Shown here piece by piece: positions 16,104-24,500 of a stretch of 33,197 bases of DNA. A program made the position numbers and the translations under genes. The stretch comes from Cellulomonas sp. Lineage in GTDB: Bacteria; Actinomycetota; Actinomycetes; Actinomycetales; Cellulomonadaceae. The notes below the pieces were generated by a model. The model worked only from the letters and a program-made list of their open reading frames with translations. It had not been told where the DNA came from and did no database searches. Each line of letters starts with the position of its first letter. The stretch's first letter is position 1. Location: assembly GCF_015234515.1 (NCBI RefSeq), contig NZ_JADGMY010000015.1:1-33197 (forward strand), written 5' to 3'.

Positions 16104-16127
16104 GCCGATGGGAGCGTGGTCATCGGA

Positions 16128-17846
16128 CTATCCGACAGACCGAGGCCCGATCTGTACCGCTCCGCCCGGTTGCGAGTTCACTCCGACGCGCACGCGCCAC
16201 TCCTCGGCCGTGGCGGGGAAGTCGCTGCGCGCGTGCCCCCCGCGCGACTCCTCGCGCGCCAGCGCCGCCAGCGCGAGGACCGTGGCGACCTGGTGCACGT
16301 TGGTCGTCTCCCACTCCGCGAGCTGCGGCTCCCCCAGCCGCCGGCCGTCGTCGCGACGCTCGTGCGCGTCCGTCGGGATCGCCGCCAGCGCCGCCAGCGC
16401 GTGCCGCAGCCCGTCGGCCGAGCGCAGCACGCCGGGCCCGTCCGTCGCGACCCGCTGGACCCGCGCGCGCGACGCCGCCGGGACCAGCGCCTCGGGTCCG
16501 GGCCGCGGGCTGGGGTCCACGCGCGGCAGGAAGCCGCCCTCGAGGCGCGCCGCGACGTCCCGCGCCGCGCGGTGCGCGAACACCAGCCCCTCCAGCAGCG
16601 AGTTCGACGCCAGACGGTTGGCGCCGTGCACGCCCGTGCACGCGACCTCACCCACCGCGTACAGGCCCCTCAGGGAGGACCGTCCGTCGAGGTCCGTCAC
16701 CACACCACCGGAGTGGTAGTGCTGCGCGGGCGCCACCGGCACGAGGTCCGTGGCGGGGTCGATGCCGTGCTCCGCCAGACGCTCGTGGATCGTCGGGAAC
16801 CGCCGCGCGAAGAAGTCGGCGCCCAGGTGCCGCGCGTCCAGCCACACGTGGTCGGAGCCGGTGGCCGCCGTGCGCCGCACGATCGCGTGCGCGACGACGT
16901 CCCGCGGCGCCAGCTCGGCCAGCGGGTGCACGTCCGGCATGAACCGCACGCCGTCCGTGTCGAGCAGCAACGCACCCTCGCCGCGCACCGCCTCGCTCAC
17001 GAGCGTCAGCTGACCCTTCACGCCCGTGCCCAGCCACAGCACCGTCGGGTGGAACTGCACGAACTCGAGGTCACCCAGCAGCGCGCCCGCCCGCAGCGCC
17101 GCGGCGATGCCGTCGCCGGTGGCCTGCGCCGGGTTCGTGGACGACCGGTACACCTGCCCGATCCCGCCGGTCGCGAGCACCACCACCGGCGCGAGGGCCG
17201 CACCGACGCCGTCGCGGGACCCCTCGCCGATGACGTGCAGGGTCACCCCGGCGACGGCACCGGGCGCGCCGTCCGCCCCCGGTGCGCCGGTCAGGACGTC
17301 GAGCACGAGCGCGTGCTCGACGACCTCGATGCCCGGGTCGTCGCGCACGGCCTCGATCTGCGCGACCAGGGCTCGCGAGATCTCCGCCCCCGTCGCGTCA
17401 CCGCCCGCGTGCGCGATGCGGTCCGTCAGGTGGCCGCCCTCACGCGTGAGGCTGATCTCGCCGTCCGCGGTCGTGTCGAACACCGCACCGCGTGCCACCA
17501 GCTCGTGGACCCGGCGCGGGCCCTCGGTGACCAGGGTCTCCACGGCCCGCGGGTCGCACAGCCCGCCGCCCGCGGCGAGCGTGTCGTGCAGGTGCGCCGC
17601 CGGCGAGTCCGCCGGGTCGAGCGCGGCGGCGATGCCGCCCTGGGCCCACACCGTCGAGCCCGACGACAGCACGCCCTTGGTGACCAGGAGCACGCGGCCC
17701 ACCCGCGTGCGCAGCTCCAGCGCAGCCGTCAGCCCGGCGATCCCCGAGCCGACGACCACCGCGTCCGCGTGCACGGTCCACCCCGGCTCCGGCGCCGCGA
17801 GGCGGGTGGCGAGGCGGACGGACGGCAGGTCGGGCGTCACGAGCAC
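16128..17846 (-). CDS. nadB: L-aspartate oxidase
   Basis: A flavoprotein that oxidises L-aspartate to iminoaspartate, the first step of de novo NAD synthesis. The N-terminal FAD-binding GSGIAG lies at 33-38. Further signatures are EGGHLTDRIAHAGGDATG, the QFHPTVL stretch, and the succinate-dehydrogenase-like YHSGGVVTDLDG and GLYAVGEVACTGVHGANRL. A C-terminal helical domain ends the 572-residue product. The frame stays open to 17951, overlapping panD by about 80 bases. I prefer GTG at 17846 (or 17840), which lies after the panD stop and gives a normal N-terminus, though no strong ribosome site is visible. nadA is not in the window, and nadC lies beyond the two xylanase genes. Confidence 0.93.
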   Translation of the reverse strand: MLVTPDLPSVRLATRLAAPEPGWTVHADAVVVGSGIAGLTAALELRTRVGRVLLVTKGVLSSGSTVWAQGGIAAALDPADSPAAHLHDTLAAGGGLCDPRAVETLVTEGPRRVHELVARGAVFDTTADGEISLTREGGHLTDRIAHAGGDATGAEISRALVAQIEAVRDDPGIEVVEHALVLDVLTGAPGADGAPGAVAGVTLHVIGEGSRDGVGAALAPVVVLATGGIGQVYRSSTNPAQATGDGIAAALRAGALLGDLEFVQFHPTVLWLGTGVKGQLTLVSEAVRGEGALLLDTDGVRFMPDVHPLAELAPRDVVAHAIVRRTAATGSDHVWLDARHLGADFFARRFPTIHERLAEHGIDPATDLVPVAPAQHYHSGGVVTDLDGRSSLRGLYAVGEVACTGVHGANRLASNSLLEGLVFAHRAARDVAARLEGGFLPRVDPSPRPGPEALVPAASRARVQRVATDGPGVLRSADGLRHALAALAAIPTDAHERRDDGRRLGEPQLAEWETTNVHQVATVLALAALAREESRGGHARSDFPATAEEWRVRVGVNSQPGGAVQIGPRSVG

Positions 17847-17869
17847 GGACGGACAGTATCGCGGGGAGG

Positions 17870-18340
17870 TCAGGCCCCCGCGCCGCCGACCGCCTCGCGA
17901 CCACGCGCCATCGGGATCCCCGACGCCACCAGACCGGTGCGCTCGGTCCACTCGTCCGGAACCTGGCCGGGGTCGTCACCCGTCTCGACGATCCGGTTGT
18001 CCGCGTCGACCAGCACGACGTGCGGCGTGTACGTCCGCGCCTCGGCGTCGGACATCGTGCCGTAGGCGATGACGATCACCACGTCACCGGGGTGCACCAG
18101 GTGCGCCGCCGCACCGTTGACGCAGACCTGACCCTCGCCGGGCTCGCCGGCGATCGCGTACGTCGTCAGGCGGGCACCGTTGGTGACGTCGACGACGTCG
18201 ACCTGCTGCCCGGGCAGGATGTCCGCGGCCTCCAGGAGGTCCGCGTCGATCGTGATCGAGCCGACGTAGTGCAGGTCCGCGGCCGTCACGGTCGCGCGGT
18301 GCACCTTGCCCGTCATCATCGTGCGCTGCAGGGTCGTCAC
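17870..18340 (-). CDS. panD: Aspartate 1-decarboxylase proenzyme
   Basis: Makes beta-alanine from aspartate for pantothenate. The pyruvoyl enzyme is made by self-cleavage at a Gly-Ser bond, visible as HYVGSITID with G27-S28. The substrate loop [10 protein letters not shown] and the VIVIAYG strand are also recognisable. The GTG start at 18340 overlaps the panC stop as GTGA, indicating translational coupling; ATG eight codons later (MTGKVHR) is an alternative. At 156 residues it is slightly longer than the usual 126-140 because of a C-terminal low-complexity tail ([16 protein letters not shown]). Assignment secure. Confidence 0.95.
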   Translation of the reverse strand: MTTLQRTMMTGKVHRATVTAADLHYVGSITIDADLLEAADILPGQQVDVVDVTNGARLTTYAIAGEPGEGQVCVNGAAAHLVHPGDVVIVIAYGTMSDAEARTYTPHVVLVDADNRIVETGDDPGQVPDEWTERTGLVASGIPMARGREAVGGAGA

Positions 18341-19311
18341 GCGACGCCTCCGTCCGTCTGGTCCACCGCGGGCGCCGCGACGCCGGCGGGCGCGCCGCGC
18401 AGCGTGAGCGGTGCGTTGTCGATGAGCCGCGTCGCGCCCACGCGCGCCGCGACCAGCAGCACGGCCTGCGACGTGCCGGCGTCGGCGGGCGCGAACGTCC
18501 CGGCGTCGACGAGCGCCACGTAGTCGACCGCGTCGTCGTCGGACAGCCGCTCGTCGAGCACCGCCCGCGCGGCGGCGAGGACCGCCTCGGGGCCCTGCCC
18601 GCCGTCCGCGGCCCGGCGCCCGGCGTCCAGGGCCGCCGACAGCCCGAGCGCGCGCGCTCGCTCCTCGGGGGTGAGGTAGGCGTTGCGGCTCGACAGCGCG
18701 AGCCCGTCCGCCTCCCGCACGGTGGCGTGCACGGCCACGTCGACCGGCACGTCGAGGTCGTGCACCAGGCGACGCACCGCGGCGACCTGCTGCGCGTCCT
18801 TCTGGCCGAAGACCGCCACGTCGGGGCGCGTCAGGTGCATCAGCTTGAGCACGACCGTCAGCACGCCGTCGAGGTGTCCGGGCCGCGACTCCCCCTCCAG
18901 CAGCTCGCCCACGCGCCCCGCGGACACGCGCACCGTGGGCTCGCCGTCGGGGTAGACGACGTCGACCGTCGGGGCGAACACGACGTCCTGCGGGCGCAGC
19001 AGGCCGGGGCCGGACAGCAGCTCGAGGTCGCGCTCGAGGTCGCGCGGGTAGCGCGCGAGGTCCTCCGTGGGGCCGAACTGCAGCGGGTTGACGAAGATCG
19101 TCACGACGACGAGGTCGGCCAGCGACCGCGCGTGCTCGACGAGTGCCAGGTGCCCCGCGTGCAGGGCGCCCATCGTCATGACGACGGCGCGCCGGTACGG
19201 CCGCCGCCCGGCGTCCGCCTCGGACCGCGGCAGCGACGAGGCGTCCTGCGCGGCGAGTGCCGCGGCCAGGGCGCCCCGGTCGCGCGCGAGCGCGGGGTGG
19301 GTGGTGCTCAT
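18337..19311 (-). CDS. panC: Pantothenate synthetase (pantoate-beta-alanine ligase)
   Basis: Joins pantoate and beta-alanine with ATP to give pantothenate, using the product of the adjoining panD. The 324 residues show [10 protein letters not shown] (45-54) with the HIGH-type nucleotide motif, [18 protein letters not shown], the ATP-site FGQKDAQQ, and the KMSKS-equivalent ALSSRNAYL. The ATG overlaps the stop of the upstream DUF2520 gene as ATGA, and AGGAGGA lies just before it. About 20 extra residues precede the core and a short tail follows it. No panB is present in this window. Confidence 0.96.
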   Translation of the reverse strand: MSTTHPALARDRGALAAALAAQDASSLPRSEADAGRRPYRRAVVMTMGALHAGHLALVEHARSLADLVVVTIFVNPLQFGPTEDLARYPRDLERDLELLSGPGLLRPQDVVFAPTVDVVYPDGEPTVRVSAGRVGELLEGESRPGHLDGVLTVVLKLMHLTRPDVAVFGQKDAQQVAAVRRLVHDLDVPVDVAVHATVREADGLALSSRNAYLTPEERARALGLSAALDAGRRAADGGQGPEAVLAAARAVLDERLSDDDAVDYVALVDAGTFAPADAGTSQAVLLVAARVGATRLIDNAPLTLRGAPAGVAAPAVDQTDGGVA

Positions 19312-20354
19312 GAGTCCTCCTGCGACGGGTTGCCGTCGTCCTCGGCCGGGCCGTCCTGCCCGGGTGGCCCGGCGGGCGGCGTTCCGTGGTCCTCCTGCTG
19401 CAACACCGACGGGGTCGTGATGATGCCCGCGAGCGCGTCCAGGACGTGCTGCGCGGCGTCCGCACGGATGAGCCCGGCGCTCAGCGCACGTGCCGTCGCC
19501 GCGCGCGACAAGGCACCGTAACCCGTCGGCACGTCGACCGCGCCGCTGGCCGTCCCCATCGCCGCGAGCACCGCGACGTGGTCCGCGACCGTGCCCGCGT
19601 CACCCCGGCGGACCGGCCCGGTGAGTGCGGAGATCGCCCCGGGCCCGTCGTCCCCGGCGGCGTCCTCGGCGCGCAGCGCACCGTCGAGCGCGGCCTCCAG
19701 CAGCGGACGCAGCACGCGCCCCGGCTCCTCGACGCCCGCCGCCCGCAGGGCCTGCGCCGCCTGGGCCACCAGCACGACCAGGTGGTTCGCGCCGTGCGCG
19801 AGCCCCGCGTGGTAGAGCGGGCGCCGGTCCTCCGCGACGACGACCGGCTCGCCGCCGATCTCCACGACGAGGGCCTGGCCGATCGGCAGCACAGGGCCGG
19901 GCGCCGTGACGGCGAACGCGCAGCCGACGAGCCGCGACAGGTCGAGCGACGTGCCCGTGAACGTCATCGCGGGGTGCAGCGCCAGGGGGATGACGCCCGC
20001 GGCGCGCGCGGGGTCGAGGACCGCCGTGCCGAACCGGCCCGACGTGTGCGCGACGATCTGCCCGGCCTGCCAGGCGCCGGTGTCCGCGAGCCCCCGGACC
20101 AGGGGCGCGAGCGCGTCGTCGGGCACCGCGAGCAGCACGAGCTCGGCGCGCCGCACGACCTCCGGGACCTCGAGCACCGGGACCCCCGGCAGCAGCGTCG
20201 ACGCGCGCTCGCGCGACTCGGCCGACACCGCCGAGACGCCGACGACCGGGTGACCGGCGCCGCGCAGGGCGCTGCCGAGCACCGCGCCGACGCGTCCGGC
20301 ACCGACGACGCCGACGCCCAGGCGCCCGGGCCGGGACGCGGGGTCGGCGCTCAC
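19308..20354 (-). CDS. Rossmann-like / DUF2520 oxidoreductase; possible ketopantoate reductase
   Basis: A 348-residue protein with an N-terminal NAD(P)-binding fold (GVVGAGRVG, 15-23), a middle HPAMTF segment and a C-terminal helical DUF2520 domain ([13 protein letters not shown]). This layout matches the conserved protein found before panC in many Actinobacteria (M. tuberculosis Rv3603c). The GTG start overlaps the preceding PH-domain gene's stop as GTGA, and its own stop overlaps panC as ATGA. Coupling to panC and relatedness, as I recall, to the PanG type of ketopantoate reductase suggest a role supplying pantoate; this is inference. The last 30 residues are acidic, Gly/Pro-rich and probably disordered. 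Confidence 0.88.
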   Translation of the reverse strand: MSADPASRPGRLGVGVVGAGRVGAVLGSALRGAGHPVVGVSAVSAESRERASTLLPGVPVLEVPEVVRRAELVLLAVPDDALAPLVRGLADTGAWQAGQIVAHTSGRFGTAVLDPARAAGVIPLALHPAMTFTGTSLDLSRLVGCAFAVTAPGPVLPIGQALVVEIGGEPVVVAEDRRPLYHAGLAHGANHLVVLVAQAAQALRAAGVEEPGRVLRPLLEAALDGALRAEDAAGDDGPGAISALTGPVRRGDAGTVADHVAVLAAMGTASGAVDVPTGYGALSRAATARALSAGLIRADAAQHVLDALAGIITTPSVLQQEDHGTPPAGPPGQDGPAEDDGNPSQEDS

Positions 20355-21940
20355 GTCGGCGGCTCCGACTCGGGGTCGGGCGCGGCGTGCGGCGGCTGGG
20401 CGCCCGCCACGTCGCCGGCCCCACCGATCTCCGCGTCCGCGGCCCGCATCCACAGCTCCGGTCCGGCGACGGCGCGCGCCTCCCGTGCCCGGTGCGACTG
20501 CACCTCCAGGAGTGCTGCCGCGACGTGCTGGTCGAGGTGGTCGACCCGCGGCGAGACGGGCCCGGGGGTGGAGTGCGTGACGAACGACGCGAGCTGGAGG
20601 CGCCGCTGCAGCGGTCCCTGCTCGAGCCCGATGCTCTGCGTGCGCTCGTGCGGCACGACGACCACGCTGCGCCACCACCGGCCCGACCTCATGATCAGGG
20701 CGGTCCGGGTCACCAGGACGCCGTGCCGCCGCCAGCTCAGCGGGTCCACCCAGCGTGCGCTGCGGGGCGCCGGCGTGAAGCCGCCGTCGTCGTCGAGGCC
20801 CGTGAGCGCGGCGTCGAGCGTCGCCATCGGGTCGTCGACCCCGAGGTCGGGCAGGACGAGCCACAGCGCGACCCCGGCCTCGGCGCGCGTCGCCACCGGG
20901 TGCAGGACGGACCCCTTGTCGACGTCCGCCGTCGCACCGTAACCGGCGACGTTGATCTGGACCCGCCACCAGTCGGGACGGCGCCACAGCGGGCCCTGGC
21001 TGATGCGCACGGCCTGGACGCGCCCGGGCGGGACGGTCTGCGTGCGGGTCTCCGTCAGGCCGTGCCGCAGCCGGATGCCGTCCGGTGACACCGCGGCGCG
21101 GAACGTGGCGCCGGAGTTGATGCGGCCCCAGACGTACCCACCGGCACCCAGGGCCGCGGGGACCAGCACGAACATGCCGCCGATGTCCCCGACGACGATG
21201 CTCACGACGATCATGACGACGACCCCGGCGACCAGGAACCACGGCGGGACGGACCACAGGATCGACCGGATCAGCCGCGGCATCGGCAGCTCGTAGACCT
21301 GGCGCTCGGGGGCGGCCGCGTAGACGGGCGCCGGTGCCGGTGTCGCGCCGGCCGTGGTCGGGGCCCCGTCCGGACCACCCGGCTGCGACGTGCCGGGCTG
21401 CGCGGCACCGGACACCGCCTGCGGGCCGACGCCGGCCGCGAGCGCGAGGATCTGCGCACGCAGCGCGGTCGCCTCCGACTCGCGCAGGAACGCGAGCTGC
21501 ACGGCGGAGCCCGCACCCCCCGCGACCTCGAGGTTGAGCTGCGCGAGCCCCAGGAGCCGCGCGAGCAGCGGCTGCACCACGTCGACCGCCTGCAGCCGGT
21601 CGAGCTGTGCCTGCCGCTGCTGCCGGAAGAGCAGACCCGTGCGTAGGTGGACGGCGCTGCCCGTGACGGCGTACCGCATGACCCGCCACGCCAGGGCGGA
21701 GTACACGAAGCCGCCGGCCCCGACGAGGACCACGAGCCCCAGGATCACGAGCCAGGCGCGGCCGGGCCCCAGCGTGTCGGCCACGTCGCGCAGCACGTCG
21801 GACATCTGGAAGCCGATGATCGCGACGAACGCGACCAGCACCTTCCAGCCGCGCAGGGCGGGGGTCACCGGGTGCAGACGCCGCCAGTCGTAGCCCTCTT
21901 CGCCGACGGGCGCCGGCGAGGGACCCTGCAGCGTGCTCAC
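20351..21940 (-). CDS. PH-domain membrane protein, YdbT-like, 529 aa
   Basis: A membrane protein with bacterial PH (bPH2/DUF304) domains. Two hydrophobic helices at about 32-52 and 63-87 lead into the first PH domain (YAVTGSAVHLRTGLLFRQQRQAQLDRLQAVDV). A Pro/Gly/Ala-rich linker follows, then another paired hydrophobic region (SILWSVPPWFLVAGVVVMIV onward) and two further PH-like stretches (SPDGIRLRHGLTETRTQTVPP; ALIMRSGRWWRSVVVVPHERTQSI). Repeated domains of this kind are typical of YdbT-type proteins. The molecular role is not established; envelope or stress functions have been suggested for relatives. The GTG start overlaps the stop of the smaller PH gene as GTGA. Family assignment is good, function unknown. 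Confidence 0.88.
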   Translation of the reverse strand: MSTLQGPSPAPVGEEGYDWRRLHPVTPALRGWKVLVAFVAIIGFQMSDVLRDVADTLGPGRAWLVILGLVVLVGAGGFVYSALAWRVMRYAVTGSAVHLRTGLLFRQQRQAQLDRLQAVDVVQPLLARLLGLAQLNLEVAGGAGSAVQLAFLRESEATALRAQILALAAGVGPQAVSGAAQPGTSQPGGPDGAPTTAGATPAPAPVYAAAPERQVYELPMPRLIRSILWSVPPWFLVAGVVVMIVVSIVVGDIGGMFVLVPAALGAGGYVWGRINSGATFRAAVSPDGIRLRHGLTETRTQTVPPGRVQAVRISQGPLWRRPDWWRVQINVAGYGATADVDKGSVLHPVATRAEAGVALWLVLPDLGVDDPMATLDAALTGLDDDGGFTPAPRSARWVDPLSWRRHGVLVTRTALIMRSGRWWRSVVVVPHERTQSIGLEQGPLQRRLQLASFVTHSTPGPVSPRVDHLDQHVAAALLEVQSHRAREARAVAGPELWMRAADAEIGGAGDVAGAQPPHAAPDPESEPPT

Positions 21941-22458
21941 AGCCCCGCCAGCCGGGCCTCACCACGCGACGCGAGCCGGTCGCGCAGGCGCGCCGCCTCG
22001 GCCGGCGGCAGACCCGGGATCGTCGCGTTGGTGCCAGGCGCGGCGGTGTGCAGCTCGACGGTGGCGATGCCGAAGCGGCGCGCGAGCGGGCCGGAGCTCA
22101 CGTCGACGAACTGCATGCGGCCGTACGGGACCACGACCAGGGACCGCAGCATGATGCCGCGACGGATCAGCAGGTCGTCGGCGCGCTCGGCGTAGCGCAG
22201 TGCGCGCACCTGCCGGCGGACGAGCAGGGCGCTGAGCCCGAGCAGCAGGGCGAGCACCGCGGGCGCCGCCCACAGCCACGGCACGTCGACCGCCGCGGCC
22301 AGCGCCACGGTCGGCGCGAGCATCACGACGGCCCAGATCGCCAGCACCACGAGCCGTGCCGTCGCCAGTCGCGGCGACACCGCGGTCCACTCGACGTCGT
22401 GCAGGTCGAACGGGTCGGCAGCGGGTGCCGCGTCACGCGTCTCGGGGTTCGTGGTCAT
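21937..22458 (-). CDS. Small PH-domain membrane protein, 173 aa
   Basis: The short partner of the downstream YdbT-like gene. Two membrane helices (LVVLAIWAVVMLAPTVALAA and WLWAAPAVLALLLGLSALLV) are followed by one bPH2 domain (LLIRRGIMLRSLVVVPYGRMQFVDV). The frame continues to 22503, but ATG at 22458 is chosen because GGGAGG lies a few bases upstream and the extra residues are unstructured. It overlaps the next gene by four bases. Adjacent short and long PH proteins of this kind recur in bacteria and probably act together. No biochemical function can be given from sequence. Confidence 0.87.
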   Translation of the reverse strand: MTTNPETRDAAPAADPFDLHDVEWTAVSPRLATARLVVLAIWAVVMLAPTVALAAAVDVPWLWAAPAVLALLLGLSALLVRRQVRALRYAERADDLLIRRGIMLRSLVVVPYGRMQFVDVSSGPLARRFGIATVELHTAAPGTNATIPGLPPAEAARLRDRLASRGEARLAGL

Positions 22459-22533
22459 GCGCTCATCCTCCCGCACCGGAGCGTGCCTGCGGATCGGTCG
22501 CACGGACGAGCGGCCCGCGCGTGGGGCGTCCTG

Positions 22534-23028
22534 TCAGCCGACGGACGGGTCGAGGTCGGCGCCCCGGACCGTCCTGGGCTCCTCGGCGTCGGGCGGCGGG
22601 ATCCGGCACCAGTGCTCGACGACGAGCCCGACGACCGTCAGGGCGACCGCGCCGAGGACGGCGAGCCCGGCGGCACCCGCGCGCGACGGGTTGCCCGGCA
22701 CGTCGGCGTCCGTCAGCAGCGAGAGCGCCTGACCGCCGTACCACCCCGTCAGCAGGGCCCCGGTGTAGCACGACGCCTTCGCCAGCACGGCGGTGCGTGC
22801 GGCCCGCACCGGGTCCAGCAGCGGCCGCTTGCCGCGCTGGTACTGGCGCACCGCCCAGCCCATCGAGAGCACGACGCCGGCGATGACCAGCTCGACGACG
22901 ACGACGAGCCGCGGGACGTCGGGCGGCGTGGACGCCCCCCGACCGGCCACCATCCGCATCACCCACCAGGTGACGGCGGCGACGCCGACCGCCAGCAGGA
23001 CGAGCGTGCGCACGCGGGTCGCGCTCAC
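22534..23028 (-). CDS. DUF3180 family membrane protein
   Basis: A 164-residue protein with four predicted membrane helices: LVLLAVGVAAVTWWVM near the start, LVVVVELVIAGVVLSMGWAV, a third around KASCYTGALLTGWYGGQALSLL and a fourth at GLAVLGAVALTVVGLVV. The conserved RAARTAVLAKAS segment lies between helices two and three. It matches the protein found directly after folK in Actinobacteria (M. tuberculosis Rv3605c). GTG at 23028 overlaps the folB-folK stop as GTGA. Function unknown; the constant link to folate genes is the only clue. Confidence 0.88.
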   Translation of the reverse strand: MSATRVRTLVLLAVGVAAVTWWVMRMVAGRGASTPPDVPRLVVVVELVIAGVVLSMGWAVRQYQRGKRPLLDPVRAARTAVLAKASCYTGALLTGWYGGQALSLLTDADVPGNPSRAGAAGLAVLGAVALTVVGLVVEHWCRIPPPDAEEPRTVRGADLDPSVG

Positions 23029-24500
23029 GGCAGGTGCGCCTCCCCCGCGCCGTCGGGCTCGGGGTTGGCCGCCGGCACCGGGGTGGTCAGCCAGTCCAGG
23101 GCCATCCAGCGCACGCCGTCACGGTCGGGAGCCGTGGCAGCCAGCTGCGCGACGGGCCCGCCGCCCAGGCCCGGCAGGAACGCCTCGGGGTCGACCTGCG
23201 CCCAGGGCTCCAGGACGAACGCCCGCTCGTGGGCCCGGGGGTGCGGCAGCTCGAGGTCGTCCGTGACGGCCTGCGTCTCGCCGTACACGACGATGTCGAC
23301 GTCGAGGGTGCGCGGGCCCCAGTGCTCGAGCCGCTCGCGCCCGTGCCGCTGCTCGACGGCGTGGACGGCCCGCAGCAGGTCCCGCGGTGCCAGCGTCGTG
23401 CGCGTCAGGACGACGGCGTTGAGGAAGTCGGGCTGCTCGGGCCCGACGGCGGCGGTGCGGGCCAGCGGCGAGACGGCCACGACCTCGATGCCCGGCGTCG
23501 CGGCGAGGTCGGCCACGGCCTGGCGGAGGGTCTCCTGCGCCGGCCCCAGGTTCGCGCCCAGGGCCAGGACCGCCCGGACCGGCTCCGCCGGGGGCTCGTC
23601 GAGCGCGTCGAGCACCAGCTCGCCGTCCTCGACGTCGGTGATGGGCGCCATGAGCTCGGTGCGGGCCGGGTCCGGGGCCGCGCTCACCGCGGGCATGACC
23701 CCGGTGGGCACCGCGCCGGTGGGCGCGGGCCCGACCACGACGGCACCGACCCCGTCGGGGCCCGCGTCGTGGCCCAGACGCGACGCGTCCGGTGCCGGCG
23801 CGGACGGCGCGCCGAACGGCGGCGACGGCGGACCCGCCACGGGCGCGGCTGGGACGACCTGAGCGGGCGGCGGCACCGGTGGTGCCGACGGCGGCGCGAC
23901 GAGTGCCGGCGGCGCGACCGGTGCCGGCGGCGCGACCGGTGCCGGCGGCGCGACGGGTGCCGGCGGCGCGACGGGTGCCGGTGCGGCCGCCGCGCGGTCG
24001 GACGTCAGCGGCAGCGGAGCCGTGCGCGGACGCAGCCCGGTCTCGGCGGTCCGGCGGACCTGGCCCGTCGCGGGGCGGTACGGCTCGGCCGCCGGCAGCT
24101 TGGTGCGGTCGCGCCGGATCGACACGACGACGTCGTCGAAGGGCACCGTGATGGGCGCCTGCGGCTTGTGCACGGACACGTCCACGGCCTGCACGTGCGG
24201 CAGTGCCAGCACGGTGGCCGCGATCCGCTCCGCGACGGTCTCCACGAGGTCCACGGGCTCGCCCGACAGCACGGCCGCGACGAGCTGCGCGGCGGTGCCG
24301 TAGTCCACCGTGTGCGCGAGGTCGTCGCCGGCGGCCGCACGCCGGGTGTCCATGTGCACCACGACGTCGGCGACGAACGTCTGCCCCTCGCGCCGCTCGT
24401 GCTCGAACACCCCGTGGTACCCCGTGGCGCGGACGCCCGTGAGCCGGATCTGGTCCAGCCGGCGCCCGCTCTCGTCGTGCACGTCGTCCTGCACGTTCAC
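23025..24500 (-). CDS. folBK: Fused dihydroneopterin aldolase - HPPK (FolB-FolK)
   Basis: Two folate enzymes in one chain of 491 residues. FolB (about 14-130: IRLTGVRATGYHGVFEHERREGQ, with HKP at 111-113) cleaves dihydroneopterin to hydroxymethyl-dihydropterin. FolK (about 308-470: VLALGANLGP; HWGPRTLDVDIVVYG at 393-407; LPHPRAHERAFVL) pyrophosphorylates it. Between them is a linker of about 175 residues rich in Ala, Pro and Val, including APPAPV repeats encoded by an 18-bp tandem repeat. GTG at 24500 overlaps the folP stop as GTGA. In M. tuberculosis folB and folK are separate genes. Both active-site signatures look intact. Confidence 0.94.
   Translation of the reverse strand: MNVQDDVHDESGRRLDQIRLTGVRATGYHGVFEHERREGQTFVADVVVHMDTRRAAAGDDLAHTVDYGTAAQLVAAVLSGEPVDLVETVAERIAATVLALPHVQAVDVSVHKPQAPITVPFDDVVVSIRRDRTKLPAAEPYRPATGQVRRTAETGLRPRTAPLPLTSDRAAAAPAPVAPPAPVAPPAPVAPPAPVAPPALVAPPSAPPVPPPAQVVPAAPVAGPPSPPFGAPSAPAPDASRLGHDAGPDGVGAVVVGPAPTGAVPTGVMPAVSAAPDPARTELMAPITDVEDGELVLDALDEPPAEPVRAVLALGANLGPAQETLRQAVADLAATPGIEVVAVSPLARTAAVGPEQPDFLNAVVLTRTTLAPRDLLRAVHAVEQRHGRERLEHWGPRTLDVDIVVYGETQAVTDDLELPHPRAHERAFVLEPWAQVDPEAFLPGLGGGPVAQLAATAPDRDGVRWMALDWLTTPVPAANPEPDGAGEAHLP
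23893..23982. repeat. 18-bp tandem repeat in the FolB-FolK linker, five copies
   Basis: Units beginning GGCGCGAC start at 23893, 23911, 23929, 23947 and 23965. Each encodes the hexapeptide APPAPV, with one leucine variant. Being a multiple of three, changes in copy number would alter linker length without a frameshift. Confidence 0.85.

Noticed and set aside
5343..16127. Xylanase block as a mobile element or prophage cargo
   Set aside because: No integrase, transposase, terminal repeats or tRNA attachment site was found at either edge; the two genes themselves are the only repeated content.
5460..16942. Very long plus-strand open frames (over 1500 and over 2200 codons) opposite the xylanases
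   Set aside because: They are antisense shadows of high-G+C coding sequence: Arg/Val/Asp-rich, no domain signatures, and the minus-strand frames carry complete enzyme motifs.
17847..17951. Longer nadB start at 17951
   Set aside because: It would overlap panD by about 80 bases and adds Gly/Arg-rich residues not seen in the family.
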